This document shows positions 8,455 through 16,129 of a stretch of DNA of 64,000 nucleotides, one piece after another; the stretch's first letter is position 1, and each line of letters starts with the position of its first letter. The notes beneath the pieces are model-generated. The model did no database searches. It saw only the letters and a list, made by a program, of their open reading frames with translations, and was not told the DNA's origin. Location: contig CAKUFZ010000008.1 in the NCBI GenBank assembly GCA_934654475.1, forward strand, positions 1-64,000, in the 5' to 3' direction. The stretch comes from an uncultured Coriobacteriales bacterium (GTDB taxonomy: Bacteria; Actinomycetota; Coriobacteriia; Coriobacteriales; UMGS124). The position numbers and the translations under genes are program-made.

Positions 8455-8865
8455 GATTTCCTCCCTGAGAACGATAAGAATGAATCTTACGCTCTTTGGA
8501 GACTGGTATTTTCAACATTTCATTGATGTTGAAAACTTCTCAACTTTCCTAGGTTTCAAACTTTTCACCTGAAAAATGAACAGATAGCAGTGAAAACAAT
8601 CAACATTTCAACTGAGTTTTTCATTTTTGACAGAAAATCGGCTTCAAATTTTAGATTCTGTTGAAAAGTTAGGTGAAAAGTTGAAAAGTTTTCTACCACG
8701 TTGAACCTTGCTGGATGGCATTGAGAATTGTGGAGAGGTTTTACCGTTTTACGTGCAGTTTTTGCACGGTACTCCTATGCTTTATTGACATCATTTGTCG
8801 TGGTGGATAGGATTGGCAAACTGCAATAGCCGCCATTTGTGCTTTATATATATCAGGAGGATTCG
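8455..8865. other. Candidate replication origin (oriC)
   Basis: AT-rich 411-bp gap between the divergent dnaA and rpmH blocks, in a GC-rich genome. Motifs: TTTTCAACA at 8509-8517 (+), 8527-8535 (-) and 8659-8667 (-); TTTTCAACT at 8679-8687 (-); ATTTCAACT at 8605-8613 (+); TTCTCAACT at 8537-8545 (+); TTTTCACCT at 8562-8570 (+) and 8671-8679 (-). The first two form an inverted pair with 9-bp arms and a 9-bp spacer. No TTATCCACA box is present. Gene context strongly supports oriC; the boxes are inferred. Confidence 0.8.
8785..8813 (+). promoter_or_regulatory. rpmH promoter
   Basis: TTGACA (8785-8790) and TAGGAT (8808-8813) are separated by 17 bp, a near-consensus housekeeping promoter. The 5' leader to rpmH would be about 45 nt, with AGGAGG upstream of the ATG. 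Confidence 0.75.
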
Positions 8866-9021
8866 ATGAAGCGCACTTATCAGCCCAATAAGAGGCATCG
8901 TGCCAAGGTGCACGGCTTCCGTGCCCGTATGGCCACCAAGAACGGCCGCAAGGTTCTCGCCCGCCGTCGTGCTAAGGGCCGTGCCAAGCTCACCGTTTCT
9001 GACGAGCGTCACACGAAGTAA
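8866..9021 (+). CDS. rpmH: 50S ribosomal protein L34
   Basis: 51-residue basic protein of the large ribosomal subunit, beginning MKRTYQPNKRHRAKVHGFRA and ending in the usual Arg/Lys-rich helix. The ATG at 8866 has AGGAGG 5 nt upstream and gives the family start; the longer frame adds an unrelated leader. First gene of the rightward origin operon, with rnpA 24 bp downstream. Confidence 0.97.
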   Translation: MKRTYQPNKRHRAKVHGFRARMATKNGRKVLARRRAKGRAKLTVSDERHTK

Positions 9022-9045
9022 CTTTCATTGGATGACCAAGGCTGC

Positions 9046-9375
9046 ATGAACATCATTAAGTCCAGCGAGCAAATCAGCGAGCTGTTCAGCCAAGGGAAAA
9101 GGGTTTCTGCCAAAGAGATCCGCATCATCTATAAAAAGCACGATGAGCAACGCGACCCCTGTGGTCGCGTTGCTTTTATAGCGGGAAAAAAGCTCGGCAA
9201 TGCCGTAGTTCGCAACCGCAGCAAGCGCGTTATGCGTGAGGTTGCCCGTGAGAACGGTCTACCCGTTGAGGGATACGACATCCTGCTCATGGCAACTCCT
9301 GCAACGCGCGGTGCAGATCATGATGTGCTCAGCTCTTCTTTGGCAAAGGCTCTTCGTCGTGCGGACATTCGGTAA
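9046..9375 (+). CDS. rnpA: Ribonuclease P protein component
   Basis: Basic protein partner of the RNase P ribozyme, which matures tRNA 5' ends. The core GKKLGNAVVRNRSKRVMREV is the RNR signature that binds the RNA. About 109 residues. ATG 9046 (MNIIKSSEQISELF) matches the usual family start; an in-frame TTG at 9028 would add six residues. It is 2 bp from yidD. Confidence 0.93.
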   Translation: MNIIKSSEQISELFSQGKRVSAKEIRIIYKKHDEQRDPCGRVAFIAGKKLGNAVVRNRSKRVMREVARENGLPVEGYDILLMATPATRGADHDVLSSSLAKALRRADIR

Positions 9376-9377
9376 CG

Positions 9378-9671
9378 ATGTCTAGGCTGTCGGGCGCATG
9401 GGAGAAGGTGAGGCGCATTCCGCGTTGGCTTGGAATGTGTCTCATCAATTTTTATCGGGGGTGTATCTCCCCTCGTTTTCCTGCCTGTTGTCGATATGTG
9501 CCGACATGTTCGCAGTATGCCCTTTGTGCTGTGGAGCGCTTTGGATTGCTCAAGGGTTCATGGCTGTCGCTGAAGAGGATTCTGCGTTGCAATCCTTTTC
9601 ATGAAGGCGGTTATGACCCTGTACCACAAACCTTCTCCTTGTTTGGGAGAAACGGGAATACAAATCGTTAG
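9378..9671 (+). CDS. yidD: Membrane protein insertion efficiency factor YidD
   Basis: 97-residue member of the YidD family, which assists YidC-dependent membrane insertion. The core INFYRGCISPRFPACCRYVP followed by TCSQYALCAVERFG, and later CNPFHEGGYDPVP, carries the conserved Cys residues. It sits between rnpA and yidC as in most bacteria. Confidence 0.95.
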   Translation: MSRLSGAWEKVRRIPRWLGMCLINFYRGCISPRFPACCRYVPTCSQYALCAVERFGLLKGSWLSLKRILRCNPFHEGGYDPVPQTFSLFGRNGNTNR

Positions 9672-9734
9672 GCCGACCTGTTAGGTAATGGACCGTCAAC
9701 GCCTTGTTGACATGATTTTTGACACGGAGGATCT

Positions 9735-10490
9735 ATGTGGGATTGGTTGATCACCTTCCTCTTCGACTGTATCCAGGGCCTTGAGGGTCTCCTGGGTGAC
9801 TGGGGTCTCGCCATCATTATCTTTACGGTCATCATCCGCCTTCTGCTTCTGCCTTTGACCTTCAAGCAGCAGAAGTCCATGGCCGAGATGCAGATGGTGA
9901 CCCCCCTGCTTCAGGAGCTGCAGACGAAGTATGCTGATGACCCCCAGCGTCTCAATGCCGAGATGACCAAGTTCTATGCCGAGCACAAGTTCAACCCTCT
10001 GGCGGGTTGTCTGCCCATGCTTGTGCAGATGCCCATCTTCTTTGCACTCTTCTCCGTCCTGCGCGACTATGTTCCTGCCGAGGCTAGCTTCTACGGCATC
10101 CTTCCCTCGCTTGCAAACAACGCCGGCGGCATTCTTGCCACTGCCGGTTTTGGCGCTGCCGTCCCCTACATCATCTTTGTGATCCTGTTCGGCATCCTGA
10201 CGTTCCTTCCCATGTATCTGCAGCAGAACTCCAACTCGATGACCAAGGGCATGGGCGCATTCATGACCATCATGATGCTCTTTGTTGGTTGGTCTTCCCC
10301 TGCTGGCGTCGTGCTCTACTGGGTTGTTTCGAGCGGCTGGGGTGTCGTGCAGCAGCAGCTCATCTTCAAGAAGAAGAAGATTGAGGCTGAGGAGGAGCAG
10401 GCGGCTCTCGCTGCTTCACAGCCTCCCAAGCCCGTCGAGGTTGATGTGGTGCGTCGCGAGCACAAGCCTCGTCCTCGCAAGAAGAGCTAA
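9735..10490 (+). CDS. yidC: Membrane protein insertase YidC/Oxa1
   Basis: 251-residue polytopic insertase that places proteins in the cytoplasmic membrane. It shows the family pattern of an early membrane helix (WGLAIIIFTVIIRLLLLPLT), a cytoplasmic helical hairpin with KQQKSMAEMQ, the LAGCLPMLVQMPIFFALFSV segment and two more C-terminal helices, then a basic tail (KPRPRKKS). There is no large periplasmic domain, as usual in Gram-positives. An AGGAT ribosome site precedes the ATG. Confidence 0.95.
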   Translation: MWDWLITFLFDCIQGLEGLLGDWGLAIIIFTVIIRLLLLPLTFKQQKSMAEMQMVTPLLQELQTKYADDPQRLNAEMTKFYAEHKFNPLAGCLPMLVQMPIFFALFSVLRDYVPAEASFYGILPSLANNAGGILATAGFGAAVPYIIFVILFGILTFLPMYLQQNSNSMTKGMGAFMTIMMLFVGWSSPAGVVLYWVVSSGWGVVQQQLIFKKKKIEAEEEQAALAASQPPKPVEVDVVRREHKPRPRKKS

Positions 10491-10491
10491 G

Positions 10492-10507
10492 TGTTTCACG
10501 TGAAACA
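10492..10507. promoter_or_regulatory. parS site 2
   Basis: TGTTTCACGTGAAACA is a perfect match to the 16-bp ParB-binding consensus. It begins immediately after the yidC stop codon. Confidence 0.92.
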
Positions 10508-10548
10508 TATCATTTGCCGATGCTTTGAATAAGAGAGTAGTTGAGACC

Positions 10549-11178
10549 ATGGCAGAGTTTGAAGAGGAAGTGCTCGAGGAAGAGTTTGAGGCTGAGGAGG
10601 CTTGCGATGAGCAGCCTGCAGCCGACGAGACTTCGCTGATTCCCGAAGAGTTTGCTGAGGTGGCGCGCAAGTACAAGGCTCATGAGTCCCTGTCTGATGA
10701 CGACCTTGACCTTATCGCCGACACCTCGATTGAGGTTCTCCGTACGCTCCTTGGTTTCTTTGGTGCCGAGGGTGCAACCATCGATGAGTATGATGGTGGC
10801 GACGGCGAGCTGATCTTTGATGTGAGCAATGCCGACCTTGCGCTGCTCATTGGTCGTCACGGCAAGACCCTTGAGTCGCTGCAGTACATGTTCAGCGCCA
10901 TTGTGCACAACAAGCTGGGCTTCAAGTTCCCTGTCGTTGTGGACATTGAGAGCTACAAGAGCCGTCGCCGTGCAAAGCTCGAGGCTATTGCCAAGTCGAG
11001 CGCCGCTCGTGCTCTGCAGCGCGGCCAGGAAGTACGACTTCATCCTATGAAGTCCTACGAGCGTAAGATTGTGCACTTGACCTTGCGCAGCAACCCCAAT
11101 GTGGTCACGCATTCCGAGGGTCAAGAGCCCAACCGCTGCGTTGTCGTTGTTCCGGCTTCCAAGAAGCAGAGCAGGTAG
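10549..11178 (+). CDS. khpB: RNA-binding protein KhpB (Jag/EloR)
   Basis: 209-residue RNA-binding protein with an acidic N-terminus (residues 1-60), a KH domain with the GRHGKTLESLQYM loop, and a C-terminal R3H domain (RLHPMKSYERKIVHLTL, then SEGQEPNR). Relatives bind RNA and influence cell elongation and division. ATG 10549 is preferred; an in-frame TTG at 10525 has no ribosome site and falls just after a parS site. A strong terminator follows 33 bp downstream. Confidence 0.93.
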   Translation: MAEFEEEVLEEEFEAEEACDEQPAADETSLIPEEFAEVARKYKAHESLSDDDLDLIADTSIEVLRTLLGFFGAEGATIDEYDGGDGELIFDVSNADLALLIGRHGKTLESLQYMFSAIVHNKLGFKFPVVVDIESYKSRRRAKLEAIAKSSAARALQRGQEVRLHPMKSYERKIVHLTLRSNPNVVTHSEGQEPNRCVVVVPASKKQSR

Positions 11179-11211
11179 CAAGAGTTTTTTCAACAAGCAC
11201 TGTGATTGAGG

Positions 11212-11242
11212 AGAGGGAGACGAGAGTCTCCCTCTTTTTTTT
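11212..11242 (+). terminator. Terminator after khpB
   Basis: Perfect 9-bp stem GAGGGAGAC/GTCTCCCTC with a 4-nt loop, extended by an A-T pair and followed by eight T residues. It ends the rpmH-khpB operon. Confidence 0.93.
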
Positions 11243-11330
11243 GACAAGAAACCACGGTACACTGTTTTTGGTCAAAACGAGTGTACGGGCCGATTACAGA
11301 GTGGTTGAAAATCAGGCCCCAGTTTCTCAG

Positions 11331-11859
11331 TTTGTCCCTGCTTCTTGGGCGTCAGTGAGAAACAGACTGTGCATTGGGTAAGTTGACGTCTGGGTTTGCC
11401 TCTACATTCTAGGTTTCATCCAAGAGAGTGGAATGAAAACCAAGCACTCCAAGATCTGGGTTTGCTCTTGTCCTTTGAGCCTCATCCAAGAGGGTGGAAT
11501 GCAAGTTAAACACTCCAACATCTTGGTTTGTCTTTGTCTCTTGGGTGTCATCCACGAGGGTGCAATGCAAGCCAGCACTCCAACCTCTGGGCTTGTCTTT
11601 GTCTCTTGAGTCTCATCCAAGAAGATGGATTGCAAATCAGGCATTCCAACATCTGGGTTTGTTTTTTGTCTCTCGGGAGTTATCCAAGAGAGTGCAATGC
11701 AAACCAGCACTCCAACATCTGAGCTTGTCTTTGTCCCTTGAGTCTTATTTAAAAAGTTGGAATGTAAATCAGGCATTCCAACACCCGGGTTTGTCTTTGT
11801 TCCTTGGACGTCATCCAAGAAGATGGAATGCAAATCGGGAATTCCTGCTTCCAGGTTTG
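11331..11859. repeat. Tandem array of 66-bp units
   Basis: Seven units: 11399-11464, 11465-11530, 11531-11595 (65 bp), 11596-11661, 11662-11727, 11728-11793 and 11794-11859, plus a degenerate unit at 11331-11398. Units end in CTGGGTTTG or close variants. Each holds a short inverted repeat whose arms vary but still pair, for example GAGTGC/GCACTC in unit 5 and a GGAATG/CATTCC-type stem in units 6-7. Units 3 and 5 resemble each other, as do 4 and 6, suggesting an older 132-bp period. Frames stay open on both strands because 66 is a multiple of 3, but the 65-bp unit shifts the frame and no convincing gene emerges. Confidence 0.9.
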
Positions 11860-12012
11860 TCTATATCTAGATGTAAGGCATGAGTCTAAGCTGCTTTGCT
11901 GATAAAGCATATGTCTCATGAGGCTCAAGCCTGAGACCTTTTACAATCATTGGGTAAAGAATTTTCTCAAGACTCAATGTAAGTACTGTGAGCAATGGAA
12001 AGGAACCTGCGC
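11860..12012. other. Leader region before rsmG
   Basis: 153 bp with no gene. It contains a nested inverted repeat at 11913-11936 (GTCTCA ... TGAGAC with GGCT/AGCC inside) followed by CTTTTA. This could be a weak terminator for transcripts leaving the 66-bp array or an rsmG leader structure. The rsmG promoter should lie here but is not clear. Confidence 0.35.
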
Positions 12013-12798
12013 ATGGAAGCAAGCGAAGCACCTCGTCGCAAACATGTTGCTGATATCCCTGAGAATCTTGAAGAACAAGCTGATAAGTTGGTTGGCTTGT
12101 GCCAGAAGCTCGATCTTGAAGTAGACCAGCAGCAGGCAAGGAAGCTCGTGGACTATCTTGTTTTGATGCTGAAGCAAAACGAGGTTATGAACCTGACTGC
12201 CATCAGGGAGTGGGACAAGGCCCTTGTGCTGCATCTTGCCGACTCCCTTGTTCCCCTGCCCGAGTTCTCCAAGGTCATGGTAAAGAACCCTGACAAGCCA
12301 TTTCTTGACATGGGAGCCGGCGCCGGCTTGCCTGGCATTCCCTTGACTATCGCCACGTCGAGTACTACTGGTGTTCTGTGCGATTCGGTCAAGAAGAAGA
12401 TGACTGCTGTTGAGGGATTCATTGTGGCGCTTGACTTGGGCGACAGGCTGTCGACGACGTCGGTGAGGCTTGAAGAGCTTGGCAACACGCACCGCGGAGT
12501 GTTTGGGTGCGTGACTGCTAGGGCGCTTGCGAGTTTGCCTGTTCTTGTGGAGTACGCTACTCCCCTGCTCGCTAAAGGTGGTTCTTTCATTGCCATCAAG
12601 GGCAAGCCTGAGCCTGAGGAGATCAAGGCTGGTTCCAAAGCGGCTCAGCTCTGTGGTCTGTCGGTTGTGTCTACGCGCACGGTCGAGCTTCCTGGGGATG
12701 CCGGGGAGAGGACCATCATTGTGTATGAGAAGGTAAAGGAGACGGGGCTTGCCTTGCCGCGTGCAGTTGGCGAAGCATCCAAGCATCCTCTCGCATAA
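12013..12798 (+). CDS. rsmG: 16S rRNA (guanine(527)-N7)-methyltransferase
   Basis: S-adenosylmethionine-dependent methyltransferase that modifies G527 of 16S rRNA. The SAM-binding loop is LDMGAGAGLPGIPL, and VTARALASLPVLVEYATPLL is the conserved substrate-side segment. About 261 residues. ATG 12013 is chosen because GAAAGGA lies 8 nt upstream; an ATG at 11995 would overlap that ribosome site. It sits upstream of parAB, as in most Gram-positive origins, with a parS site in the gap. Confidence 0.93.
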   Translation: MEASEAPRRKHVADIPENLEEQADKLVGLCQKLDLEVDQQQARKLVDYLVLMLKQNEVMNLTAIREWDKALVLHLADSLVPLPEFSKVMVKNPDKPFLDMGAGAGLPGIPLTIATSSTTGVLCDSVKKKMTAVEGFIVALDLGDRLSTTSVRLEELGNTHRGVFGCVTARALASLPVLVEYATPLLAKGGSFIAIKGKPEPEEIKAGSKAAQLCGLSVVSTRTVELPGDAGERTIIVYEKVKETGLALPRAVGEASKHPLA

Positions 12799-12885
12799 CA
12801 TTCTCCTGGATTTGTTGCGACAGGATGCACCCGTGTGCAGGCTCTTGAGAGACGCAAAGCAGTCCTGCAGTACTTTGGTATAAGA

Positions 12886-12901
12886 TGTTTCACGTGAAAC
12901 A
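12886..12901. promoter_or_regulatory. parS site 3
   Basis: Perfect TGTTTCACGTGAAACA, 26 bp upstream of the parA start codon. ParB binding here could also repress parAB. Confidence 0.92.
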
Positions 12902-12927
12902 GTTGCACTGAATTGAACGGAGCCCTC

Positions 12928-13728
12928 GTGGATTACCAGAAGACCAAGCGTAAATCGCCCGATAAGGACCCTAAAGTCATTGCCATCATGAACCAGAAAG
13001 GTGGCGTGGGTAAGTCCACGACGGCTGTGAACCTCTCTGCGGCACTGGGAGAAAAGAACTACAAGGTCCTCGTTGTTGACTTTGATCCGCAGGGCAACAC
13101 CACGAGTGGTTTGGGAGTGGACAAGAACGCTGTTGAGAAGAGCGTCTATGATGCCATTCTTAACGACGTGCCTATGAGTGAGACGGTGGAAAACAGCACG
13201 AGTCATAACGTGTTTGTCATTCCTGCCACCATTCAGCTTGCCGGTGCTGAAGTTGAGCTTGTGCAAGCCGATGAGCGTGAGACCCGTCTCAAAAAGGCTA
13301 TCGATGAGATTAAAGACAGCTTTGACTACATTTTCATCGACTGCCCCCCTTCTCTGGGAGTCCTTACCATCAATGCCCTGACGGCATGCAACAGTATTCT
13401 GGTTCCGATTCAGTGCGAGTTCTATGCGCTTGAGGGTGTCACGAAGCTCATGGAGTCCATCAAGATGATGAAGTCCACCCTCAACCCCGACCTTGAAATT
13501 TTCGGTATCGTGTTGACGATGTACGACAAGCGTACGTCTCTCTCCAAGCAGGTGGCCGACGAGGTGCGCAACTACTTCGAGAAGAAAGTCTTCAAGACGG
13601 TCATCCCGCGCAATGTCAGGCTCAGCGAGGCACCAAGCTACGGTGAGTCTATTTTTGAGTATGACAAGCTCAGCAAGGGTGCTCAGGCATACCGTGACCT
13701 GGCTAAGGAAGTGATTCGCCGTGGCTAA
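12928..13728 (+). CDS. parA: Chromosome partitioning ATPase ParA (Soj)
   Basis: 266-residue deviant Walker ATPase that moves ParB-bound origins and may regulate DnaA. The Walker A motif is NQKGGVGKSTTAVNLS, and YIFIDCPPSLGVLTINAL carries the Walker B Asp. The GTG at 12928 is chosen because GGAG lies 6 nt upstream; the in-frame TTG at 12913 lacks a ribosome site. It overlaps parB by 8 bp. Confidence 0.96.
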   Translation: MDYQKTKRKSPDKDPKVIAIMNQKGGVGKSTTAVNLSAALGEKNYKVLVVDFDPQGNTTSGLGVDKNAVEKSVYDAILNDVPMSETVENSTSHNVFVIPATIQLAGAEVELVQADERETRLKKAIDEIKDSFDYIFIDCPPSLGVLTINALTACNSILVPIQCEFYALEGVTKLMESIKMMKSTLNPDLEIFGIVLTMYDKRTSLSKQVADEVRNYFEKKVFKTVIPRNVRLSEAPSYGESIFEYDKLSKGAQAYRDLAKEVIRRG

Positions 13729-14590
13729 AAAGGGTGGACTTGGCATGGGCCTGGGAGCCCTTGTCTCTCAGAGTGCCAAGGAATCAGGCCTTGACGAGAT
13801 GGTCGACAAGGATGCGTCGGTCAAGGAAGTTGCGATTGGCGAGGTGCATCGCAACCCCAATCAGCCGCGTACCAAGTTCGATCAAGAAGACCTTGATGAA
13901 CTGAGTGCCTCCATCAAAGAGGTAGGCATCATTCAGCCCATCGTGGTGCGCAAAGACACTCAGGGCTATGAGATCATTGCCGGTGAGAGGCGTTACCAGG
14001 CGGCTTGTGCTGCCGGCCTCGAAAATGTGCCGGTTGTGGTGCGTGATGACACCGATGACATCACGAGCCTTCAGCTTGCCCTTATCGAGAACATTCAGCG
14101 TGCCGACCTCAACGTCATTGAGGAGGCGCGCGCTTATCGCGACCTCATCGAGCGCAGTGCCATGACGCAGGAGGAGCTTGCCAAGAGTGTCTCAAAGTCG
14201 CGCTCGGCGATTGCCAATGCATTGCGTCTGCTCGAGCTTCCTGACGAGGTGCAAGAGATGGTGTATGCAGGCCAGCTTTCTGCCGGCCATGCCCGTGCCA
14301 TTCTCATGGCAAAGGGCGACGAGGCTCGCATTGCCCTTGCTCATCGTGTCGTCAACGAGAAGATGACCGTGCGCATTGTTGAGGCAATCGCTCCGACGTT
14401 TACGGGTGAAGAGAAGCCGGTGCGCCAGAAAGTGCAGATTCCTGCCTCGTATAAGAAGGCTGCTAAGACGCTGAAGGAAGGTCTTGGAACCCCGGTGCGT
14501 ATTAAGGAATCGAAAGGCAAGTACCGTATCGAGATTGACTTTGAGAACGAAGAACATCTCGAGCAGCTGATGGCCATGATTCAAGGATAG
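13721..14590 (+). CDS. parB: Chromosome partitioning protein ParB (Spo0J)
   Basis: 289-residue parS-binding CTPase. The N-terminal domain has the GERRYQAACAAGLENVPVVV box, which binds CTP and spreads along DNA, followed by ENIQRADLNVIEEARAY. A central helix-turn-helix (LAKSVSKSRSAIANALRLLE) reads parS, and the C-terminus dimerises. The start GTG overlaps the parA end. Four parS-like sites lie within 15 kb. Confidence 0.96.
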   Translation: MAKKGGLGMGLGALVSQSAKESGLDEMVDKDASVKEVAIGEVHRNPNQPRTKFDQEDLDELSASIKEVGIIQPIVVRKDTQGYEIIAGERRYQAACAAGLENVPVVVRDDTDDITSLQLALIENIQRADLNVIEEARAYRDLIERSAMTQEELAKSVSKSRSAIANALRLLELPDEVQEMVYAGQLSAGHARAILMAKGDEARIALAHRVVNEKMTVRIVEAIAPTFTGEEKPVRQKVQIPASYKKAAKTLKEGLGTPVRIKESKGKYRIEIDFENEEHLEQLMAMIQG

Positions 14591-14601
14591 GGGATGGCAG
14601 C

Positions 14602-14856
14602 ATGAAGGGTATCGTCAAGTTTCTCGGTATTGTCGGTGTGGCCGTGGGAGCAGCTGCTGTGACTGTCATTGCTCTGAATGACGAGCAGGTGCGCGCCAAG
14701 GTTGCCCATGCGACGGAGCAGGTCAAGCATGGCGTGCAAGAGATTGTTGCAACCGTGGCCGAGGGTGTCGACCAGGTTCGCAAGGAAGCGAGTCTCAACC
14801 AGGTGGAGAAGAATCAGGCCTGGGTTGACGAGCAATGGGAAGCTCTGGGCATTTAA
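14602..14856 (+). CDS. Small membrane-anchored helical protein
   Basis: 84-residue protein with one N-terminal membrane segment (FLGIVGVAVGAAAVTVIAL) and an amphipathic charged helix rich in Glu, Gln and Val, like YtxH-type proteins. It starts 12 bp after parB and is probably cotranscribed. No function is known to me; the location suggests an envelope protein carried along with parAB. Confidence 0.7.
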   Translation: MKGIVKFLGIVGVAVGAAAVTVIALNDEQVRAKVAHATEQVKHGVQEIVATVAEGVDQVRKEASLNQVEKNQAWVDEQWEALGI

Positions 14857-14892
14857 GGTATATTGTCTGACGTATTTGCATAGCAGGTAAAG

Positions 14893-14932
14893 AAAATCCC
14901 GCGTACGGTTCTCTATCGTACGCGGGATTTTT
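14893..14932. terminator. Bidirectional terminator between parB operon and rlmN
   Basis: A 15-bp stem (14893-14907 with 14917-14931), GC-rich in the middle with A-run and T-run flanks, loop of 9 nt. It serves the convergent operon end at 14856 and rlmN ending at 14982. Confidence 0.93.
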
Positions 14933-14981
14933 GTATCAATCCAGTATTGAAAACCAAACGAACTCGTGTAAACGAGTAGCT

Positions 14982-16022
14982 TTATGCCTTCTGCTTGAGC
15001 TGACCGCAGGCTGCGTCGATGTCAGAGCCACGAGACTCGCGGATCGTGGTCTCCACGCCGGCGGCAGACAGCGTCTTGGCAAAGAGGGCGACGCGCTCCT
15101 TGTCGGAAGGCTGGAAGGGGGAGCCTGCCACCTCGTTGAGCGTGATGAGGTTTACATGGCACAGCGTCCTGCGGCAGAAGGTGACAAGGGCCTTGAGCTG
15201 AGCGTCGGAGTCGTTGATGCCGGCCATCATGGCATACTCGTAGGTGGGACGACGGCCCGTTGCCTCGGCATAGGAGGCAACAGAGTCACGCAGGCGCTCG
15301 AGGTCGTACTGACGCACGCCGGGCATCAGCTCGTCGCGGGTGTCCTGCACGGCGGAGTGCAGGGAGATGGCGAGCGTGAACTGTTCGGGCTCGGAGGCAA
15401 AGCGGCGAATCTGCGGAAGGATGCCGGCGGTGGATACCGTGATGTGGCGGGCGCCGATGTCGAAGCCGTCCTTGCTGTTGAGGATGCGCATGGCCTCAAG
15501 CACGGCGTCGTAGTTGAGGAAGGGCTCGCCCTGGCCCATGAGGACGACGCTGCTCACGCGCGTGCCGAAGTCGTTGGCAACGACGCGCACCTGATCGACG
15601 ATCTCGCCGGGGCCGAGGTTGCGGGTGTAGCCGTTGCGGCCCGTGGCGCAGAAGGTGCAGCGCATGGGGCAGCCGGCCTGCGTGGACACGCACACGCAGA
15701 GCTTGTTCTTGCCCGGCATGCCGACGGTCTCGACGAGGGTGCCGTCGCCCATGCGGACGAGGTACTTGCGCGTGCCGTCCTTGGAAACCTGCTTCTTGGT
15801 GACGGTCACCGGAAGAAGGGGGAGCTCCTGGGCAAGCCTCTGGCGCAGGTCCTTGGGAAGGTTGGTCATCTCCTCGTAGGTGGAGACGCCCTTGCCGTAG
15901 AGCCACTGAATGACCTGCTTGGCCCTAAACGCCGGGGTGTTCATCTCCTTCTTGAGAATCTCGGTGATTTGGTCGCGGCTGAGAGCCTTGACGCCGATAC
16001 TTTCAACGGTTGCGCGTTCCAT
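14982..16022 (-). CDS. rlmN: Dual-specificity RNA methyltransferase RlmN
   Basis: 346-residue radical SAM enzyme that methylates C2 of A2503 in 23S rRNA and A37 in some tRNAs. The cluster motif is CPMRCTFC (CX3CX2C) in AGCPMRCTFCATGRNGYTRN. The SAM-binding GQGEPFLNYDAV and the ISLHSA strand follow. The second catalytic Cys is in the C-terminal GSDIDAACGQLKQKA. Length is normal and it stands as a single gene. Confidence 0.97.
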   Translation of the reverse strand: MERATVESIGVKALSRDQITEILKKEMNTPAFRAKQVIQWLYGKGVSTYEEMTNLPKDLRQRLAQELPLLPVTVTKKQVSKDGTRKYLVRMGDGTLVETVGMPGKNKLCVCVSTQAGCPMRCTFCATGRNGYTRNLGPGEIVDQVRVVANDFGTRVSSVVLMGQGEPFLNYDAVLEAMRILNSKDGFDIGARHITVSTAGILPQIRRFASEPEQFTLAISLHSAVQDTRDELMPGVRQYDLERLRDSVASYAEATGRRPTYEYAMMAGINDSDAQLKALVTFCRRTLCHVNLITLNEVAGSPFQPSDKERVALFAKTLSAAGVETTIRESRGSDIDAACGQLKQKA

Positions 16023-16129
16023 GTGGTTATACCACCTCTCCTTTTAGAAAAACCCATTCCCTCGTAGAGTATCATGTGCAAAGTTGGTATCGAACAATCC
16101 GACAAACTTGCCACCTTGAGGGATGTGCA

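Noticed and set aside
11331..11859. CRISPR array
   Set aside because: Units are contiguous and similar along their whole length, with no unique spacers and no cas genes.
11494..11883. Open frame of 129 codons with 22-residue repeats in the 66-bp array
   Set aside because: The repeat length is a multiple of three, so frames stay open on both strands. One unit is 65 bp and shifts the frame. No family similarity.
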